This document shows, in pieces, positions 24,280 to 27,844 of a stretch of DNA of 27,844 bases (its first letter is position 1; every line of letters starts with the position of its first letter). The DNA is taken from contig PCVV01000045.1 of NCBI GenBank assembly GCA_002762735.1, positions 1-27,844 of the forward strand. The letters are read 5' to 3'. Source of the DNA: Candidatus Pacearchaeota archaeon CG11_big_fil_rev_8_21_14_0_20_30_13 (GTDB taxonomy: Archaea > Nanobdellota > Nanobdellia > Pacearchaeales > GW2011-AR1). A model generated the notes under the pieces. It saw only the letters and a list, made by a program, of their open reading frames with translations. It had not been told where the DNA came from and did no database searches. Position numbers and translations under genes: made by a program.

Positions 24280-24540
24280 ATGGCAGGGTTTTTATATAAA
24301 GATTTATCAAAAAAAGAAAGAGAAGAGATTAGTTTAGAATCTAAAAAAATTATCAATTCTTTTGGAAAAAAACTTGAATTAGTAAAAAATTTACCTTCCG
24401 AATCTTCAATTGAAAAAAATTCTGGATATCGATTGGAAGAAAAAGAAAGTCCTTGTGATTTAAATTTTAAAAAAAGAATTCTAGAAAATGCTCCCCATAA
24501 AACTAAAGATTCTTTCATTTCGGAGAAAAAATCATGGTAA
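24280..24540 (+). CDS. gatC: Asp-tRNA(Asn)/Glu-tRNA(Gln) amidotransferase subunit C
   Basis: Small stabilising subunit that wraps around the GatA-GatB interface; 86 aa. An N-terminal helical part (DLSKKEREEISLESKKIINSFGKKLELV) is followed by an extended C-terminal half with RLEEKES, LENAPHKTKDSFISEKKSW, which matches the GatC pattern of an R-x-D/E-rich linker and a NAP...F motif. Sequence similarity alone would be weak, but the 7-bp overlap with gatA makes the call firm. It is the first gene of the gatC-gatA-AlaX-like operon. Confidence 0.82.
   Translation: MAGFLYKDLSKKEREEISLESKKIINSFGKKLELVKNLPSESSIEKNSGYRLEEKESPCDLNFKKRILENAPHKTKDSFISEKKSW
24519..24523 (+). promoter_or_regulatory. Shine-Dalgarno of gatA within gatC
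   Basis: CGGAG lies about 10 nt before the gatA ATG at 24534, inside gatC. Internal operon genes here use Shine-Dalgarno sites while first genes are leaderless. Confidence 0.5.
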
Positions 24541-25862
24541 CCGCATTAGAGAAATTAAGAAAATATCTAGATAAAATAAGAGATAAAAATAAAGAATTTA
24601 ATATTTTTTTGGAGCTTTTTTCAGAAGAAGAATTAATTAAAAAAGCAAAGGAAGTCGATGAAAAAATAAAAAATAAAAGGGCTGGAAGGCTTGCAGGATA
24701 TTTCATAGGTGTTAAACCAAATATCAATGTTTTGGGATTACATGCTTCTTGTTCTTCTAAAGTTTTAGAAAATTATCTTTCTACTTACGATGCTACTGTT
24801 ATAAAAAAAATAAAAGACGAGGATGGAATAATCTTAGGAATGGTAAATTCTGATGAATTTGCATGTGGTTCATCTGGTGAAACTTCTGCATTTAGTCCTG
24901 TTAGAAATCCCACAAATCCTAATTTAATTCCAGGAGGAAGTTCTTCTGGTTCTGCTGCGTGTGTTGCTGCAGGATTTTGTGATCTATCTTTAGGTTCGGA
25001 TACTGGAGGCTCAATTAGAAATCCGGCTTCTCATTGTGGAGTTGTAGGAATAAAACCTAGTTATGCAAGTGTTTCTCGTTATGGATTAATTGATTTATCT
25101 ATGAGCTTAGATCAAATTGGTCCTTTTGCAAGAACAGTTTCTGATGCGGCCTTATTATTAGATGTGATAAGAGGAAAAGATGAAAATGATTCAATCAGTT
25201 TAAATTCTAAAAAATTAAACTTAAATGATCTTGGAAAGAAAAAGGATTTTGTTTTAGGAATTTTGGACTTTAAAATAAATAATTCCAAGATTCAAAATTT
25301 AATTGATAAAAAAATCAAAGAAATTAAAAAGAAATATAATTGGAAAATAAAAAAAATAAAAATAGATCATATTGATCTTGCAATTGAAACATATTACCCT
25401 ATTGTTTATACTGAATTCTTCTCTGGAACTAGGAAATTAGATGGTCGAAAATATGGGAAAAAAATTGAGGACTTTTGTGGCCCGGAGGTTTTGAGGAGGA
25501 TTCTTGGAGGAGCAGAAATTACAAAAGCAGAACATGAGGGAAGAAATTATCATCTGGCATTAAGAGTTAAAAAATTAATTGAAAAAGAATATTCGGAAGC
25601 TTTCAAAGAAGTGGAGATAATTCTTTCTCCAACTGTTCCAAGACTTCCACATAAAATAGGAGAGAAAATTTCGGTTGAGGAAATGTATTCTTATGACGCT
25701 TTAACCATTCCTTCTAATCTTGCAGGCAATTGTTCTATGAGTCTTCCTGTAGGAAAAGTTGAAGGAATTCCCGTGGGAATTCAAATTATGGCAGATAAAT
25801 TTAATGAACAAAAAATGCTTGAAGTTGCGAGTTTGATTGAAAAAACAAATGAAACCAAATGA
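24534..25862 (+). CDS. gatA: Asp-tRNA(Asn)/Glu-tRNA(Gln) amidotransferase subunit A
   Basis: Amidase-signature glutaminase of GatCAB, releasing ammonia from glutamine for transamidation; 442 aa. The Ser-cisSer-Lys triad is present: Lys61 in IGVKPNI, cis-Ser136 in PGGSSSGS and nucleophile Ser160 in GSDTGGSIRNPAS. Further signature sequence is GVVGIKPSYASVSRYGLI, MSLDQIGPFARTVSDAALLL, and C-terminal PSNLAGNCSMSLPVG. Overlaps gatC by 7 bp and the downstream AlaX-like gene by 14 bp, so all three are translationally linked. GatB is encoded separately at 21492-22847 on the other strand. Confidence 0.96.
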   Translation: MVTALEKLRKYLDKIRDKNKEFNIFLELFSEEELIKKAKEVDEKIKNKRAGRLAGYFIGVKPNINVLGLHASCSSKVLENYLSTYDATVIKKIKDEDGIILGMVNSDEFACGSSGETSAFSPVRNPTNPNLIPGGSSSGSAACVAAGFCDLSLGSDTGGSIRNPASHCGVVGIKPSYASVSRYGLIDLSMSLDQIGPFARTVSDAALLLDVIRGKDENDSISLNSKKLNLNDLGKKKDFVLGILDFKINNSKIQNLIDKKIKEIKKKYNWKIKKIKIDHIDLAIETYYPIVYTEFFSGTRKLDGRKYGKKIEDFCGPEVLRRILGGAEITKAEHEGRNYHLALRVKKLIEKEYSEAFKEVEIILSPTVPRLPHKIGEKISVEEMYSYDALTIPSNLAGNCSMSLPVGKVEGIPVGIQIMADKFNEQKMLEVASLIEKTNETK

Positions 25863-26277
25863 AGGAAGATTACAAACTGGAGAGCATATTTTAGCTAAAA
25901 TTTTGGAAAATAAAATTATTAATTGTAAAGTTAGAATTGCTAAATTTTTTTCTGATTATGGGGAGGTTGAATTTTTGACCACTTATGATTTAAGGAAGAT
26001 TCCTTTAGAAGATTTAAATTTTGAGATTAATAAAATTGTTAAATCAAATCTGAATGTAAATATTCAAATTTTTAATAAAATGGAAATAAAAGATTTTGAA
26101 AAATTAAGGGTTAACAAAGAGCTTGAAAAGATAAGAATTGTTTCTATAGGAGACTTTGATTCTCGTCCTTGTGGAGATCCTCATATCAACAAAACTCTAG
26201 AAATTGGGAATTTTTATGTTGAAAAGATAAAAAGGGTGGGAAATAATCGTTATAGAATTACTTTTCGAGTTGAATAA
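25849..26277 (+). CDS. AlaX-like stand-alone tRNA editing domain protein
   Basis: 142 aa resembling the second additional domain (SAD) editing fold shared by AlaRS, ThrRS and AlaX, which deacylates mischarged tRNA. Near the N-terminus RLQTGEHIL corresponds to HxxxH, but the first zinc ligand is Gln9 instead of His; His13 is kept. Near the C-terminus RPCGDPHI gives the CxxxH pair (Cys108, His112), followed by IGNFYVEKIKRVGNNRYRITFRV, the typical end of the domain. It may therefore be an active variant using Gln or water at that position, or a binding-only protein. The ATG at 25849 overlaps gatA by 14 bp; a TTG at 25837 is in frame but less likely. Last gene of the gatCA operon. Confidence 0.8.
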   Translation: MKPNEGRLQTGEHILAKILENKIINCKVRIAKFFSDYGEVEFLTTYDLRKIPLEDLNFEINKIVKSNLNVNIQIFNKMEIKDFEKLRVNKELEKIRIVSIGDFDSRPCGDPHINKTLEIGNFYVEKIKRVGNNRYRITFRVE

Positions 26278-26292
26278 ATTTTGAGAAGGTAG

Positions 26293-26300
26293 TTTTATAA
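26293..26300 (+). promoter_or_regulatory. TATA box of the metallophosphoesterase gene
   Basis: TTTTATAA is centred about 26 nt before the ATG at 26323. An out-of-frame ATG at 26316 is not at the expected start distance. Confidence 0.55.
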
Positions 26301-26322
26301 AATATTTTTTGTTTTATGTTTT

Positions 26323-27204
26323 ATGAAGCTTTTGGTGATGGGAGACATTCATGGAAAAACTGAAAAGTTAGAAAAAGAGATTTCAGAACATGAATTTGAT
26401 TTGGTGATTGGCGTTGGAGATTATGCTGGAATTGAAGAGTGGAGAAGGTATATTAAGTATATTTTTTCTGACAAAAAAAAGCCTAAAATTGGTGAAGGTC
26501 CAAATAGAAGATCTCCTGAAGAATTTTATGGAAAAAAGAAGTTTAAAGATCTTTTAAAAAAAGATTACGAATCTGGAAAAAGAGTATTGAATTTTTTTAA
26601 CAATCTTGGAAAACCCGGATTTTTTGTTTTTGGAAATGGAGATGAAGAATGGTATAATTTTCCATTTAGTAAAGATATTCTTAATGTAAATAAAAGAAAT
26701 TTAAATTTTCTTAAAGAAATCAAGAATGTTCAAAATTTGAATTATGGAATTCAGAGATATGGAGAAATTACTTTTTTGGGTTTTGGAGGTTATTTGGATG
26801 TTAGTGCAAACAAAAAGTCTAGAGATAAAGAGTGGCAAAAAATGGTTGATCAGCGAATGAAAAAAGCAGAAATTAAAATGAATACTTTTACGAATAAGAT
26901 TCATGGAAAGAGTATCTTTATTTTTCATTATCCTCCTTTGGGAATTTTTGATATCATTAAGGATAAGACAAATCCTCACCATGGTGGTAGTGCAGGTATA
27001 GATTTCTTTAGAAAAGAAATTTTAAAAAAGAAACCTTTTTTAGTTTTGTGTGGACATATGGAAGAATATCAAGGAAAGAAAAAACTCGGAACTTCAATGG
27101 TCGTTAATCCTGGAGAAGGATCAAAGGGAAAATTTGCAATTGTCGAGATAGATGAAAAAAAAGGAAAGGTTTTGAAGGTTGATTTTTTTGGAGAAGAACA
27201 TTAA
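26323..27204 (+). CDS. Calcineurin-like metallophosphoesterase
   Basis: 293-aa two-metal phosphoesterase. Motifs in order: MGDIHG (Asp8, His10), GVGDYAG, FGNGDEEW (replacing the usual GNHD/E, with Gly in place of the catalytic His), FHYPPLG, and CGHMEE with the final GH. VVNPGEGSKGKFAIVEI closes the domain, as in the archaeal MJ0936/YfcE-like group, where the GNH motif is also often altered. A Lys-rich insertion (about 50-85) sits between motifs 2 and 3. Likely a phosphodiesterase or phosphatase; the substrate is unknown. It is monocistronic and its stop codon overlaps the end of the convergent methyltransferase remnant. Confidence 0.85.
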   Translation: MKLLVMGDIHGKTEKLEKEISEHEFDLVIGVGDYAGIEEWRRYIKYIFSDKKKPKIGEGPNRRSPEEFYGKKKFKDLLKKDYESGKRVLNFFNNLGKPGFFVFGNGDEEWYNFPFSKDILNVNKRNLNFLKEIKNVQNLNYGIQRYGEITFLGFGGYLDVSANKKSRDKEWQKMVDQRMKKAEIKMNTFTNKIHGKSIFIFHYPPLGIFDIIKDKTNPHHGGSAGIDFFRKEILKKKPFLVLCGHMEEYQGKKKLGTSMVVNPGEGSKGKFAIVEIDEKKGKVLKVDFFGEEH

Positions 27205-27799
27205 TTCTCCTTTTTGGCTATTAAAGCTACACCATTTTGATTAAACATAAATTTGCCAATTGAAGTTTCTAGGCCAACCATTTTTTTTGTCCCAAAAGCA
27301 GTATGCCTAAACCAAGCTTGAAAAGGAATATAAAAAAATAATCCTTTTTTTTGAATTATTTTAAATTTTGTTATTTTCAATTTGTTCTTTAGTTGAGAAT
27401 AGGAATAATTGGTTAAATGTTCAGAGATAATAAATTTTTTTTTGGAACTAAAAACTCGTAAATTCTTTCGACTATCGCTTTTGTAGGATAAGTAATAATT
27501 AATGTTCCTGAAGATTTTAATACCCGATAAAATTCTTTTAATACTCTTTCAGGATTAATTACATGTTCTAAAGTTTCTATGCAAAGAATTTTATCGAAAA
27601 AGTTATTTTCAAAAGGAAGTTTTTCTAGCTCTGTTTGAATGAATTCTATTTTTTTAGGATTAATTTTAATTACTTTTTTAAAAGCATTTTTGGAAATATC
27701 TACCCCATAAACTTTTCTACATTTTTTGGAAACTTTAATTGAAATTTTTCCATTTCCACATCCCGCGTCCAGGATTATTTCTTCTTTTTTAGGATTCAA
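27201..27799 (-). pseudogene. Class I SAM-dependent methyltransferase, frameshifted
   Basis: The N-terminal part (27799-27413, 128 aa from a TTG) has SAM-binding motif I ILDAGCGNGK, VYGVDIS, FDKILCIETLEHV and PERVLKEFYRVLKSSGTLIITYP, typical of UbiE-like methyltransferases. It ends prematurely after VPKK at a run of nine A on the minus strand (27435-27443). With one extra A, the frame continues for about 75 further residues (ISEHLTNYSYSQLKNKL, GLFFYIPFQAWFRHTAFG, up to ALIAKKEN) to a stop at 27201-27203. EHL followed by a 'Y/F-S/T' segment is what normally comes next in this family. A second frame break near 27805-27815 may separate an N-terminal fragment (HFEKWRFLLS). Either a decaying gene or homopolymer sequencing errors at the end of the assembly. 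Confidence 0.7.
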
Positions 27800-27820
27800 A
27801 AAATTTAACTAAGTAGAAAT

Positions 27821-27840
27821 CTCCATTTTTCAAAATGGAG
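27821..27840. repeat. Inverted repeat at the right end of the window
   Basis: CTCCATTTT and AAAATGGAG are perfect 9-bp arms separated by 2 bp (or 8-bp arms with a 4-nt loop). The repeat lies in sequence that reads as coding (HFEKW) on the minus strand, so it may be incidental. No run of T follows on either strand within view. Confidence 0.35.
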
Positions 27841-27844
27841 TAAT

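Noticed and set aside
27821..27840. Hairpin as a transcription terminator
   Set aside because: No T-run follows, it lies close to the sequence end, and the same bases read as methyltransferase-like coding sequence.

Overview
This is an AT-rich window with densely packed genes on both strands. It looks like the genome of a small-genome archaeon, most likely a DPANN lineage of the Woesearchaeota/Pacearchaeota kind. The archaeal evidence is TFE (TFIIE alpha), deoxyhypusine synthase, the GatD/GatE amidotransferase, an archaeal/eukaryotic-type ProRS, and about 20 TATA-like boxes centred 24-28 nt upstream of start codons, which indicates mostly leaderless mRNAs. The DPANN placement is an inference. 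It rests on the low GC, the compactness, the bacterial-looking LeuRS and short AlaRS, and a cysteine-rich surface module of a kind I associate with these genomes.

Layout: (1) 1-6878: bacterial-type leuS, an unknown helical protein, a membrane-anchored transglutaminase-like protein, then on the minus strand a pair of related coiled-coil proteins (6878-5913) followed by a shortened alaS. (2) 7007-9640: tfe with a long lysine-rich tail, a rhomboid protease overlapping a SpoIIM/DUF95 membrane protein, and two small unknown genes. (3) 9671-13787: deoxyhypusine synthase, a full-length DisA-type diadenylate cyclase, an unknown 265-aa protein and a DHH-DHHA1 phosphoesterase. (4) 13784-17432: proS and an HtrA-like membrane protease on the minus strand, then tRNA-Arg(UCG) placed 6 nt before an amino-acid permease. 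(5) 17471-26277: a tRNA-amidation block with gatD, gatE, gatB, aspS and an overlapping gatC-gatA-AlaX-like operon, interrupted by DUF1003 and small unknown genes. (6) 26323-27844: a metallophosphoesterase and a frameshifted methyltransferase.

The main theme is tRNA charging: LeuRS, AlaRS, ProRS and AspRS, tRNA-Arg, GatDE for Gln-tRNA, GatCAB for Asn-tRNA together with an AspRS of non-discriminating appearance, and a stand-alone editing domain. The most notable observations are: a near-identical 30-bp promoter element at exactly the same distance from the ATG of gatD and gatE, which are about 2 kb apart; a bacterial-type DisA in an archaeon, close to a DHH-DHHA1 protein that could degrade c-di-AMP; a GatE that appears to lack its AspRS-like insertion domain; a tRNA-mRNA transcript whose tRNA processing would create the permease mRNA 5' end; and an AlaX-like protein with a substituted zinc ligand in the gatCA operon.
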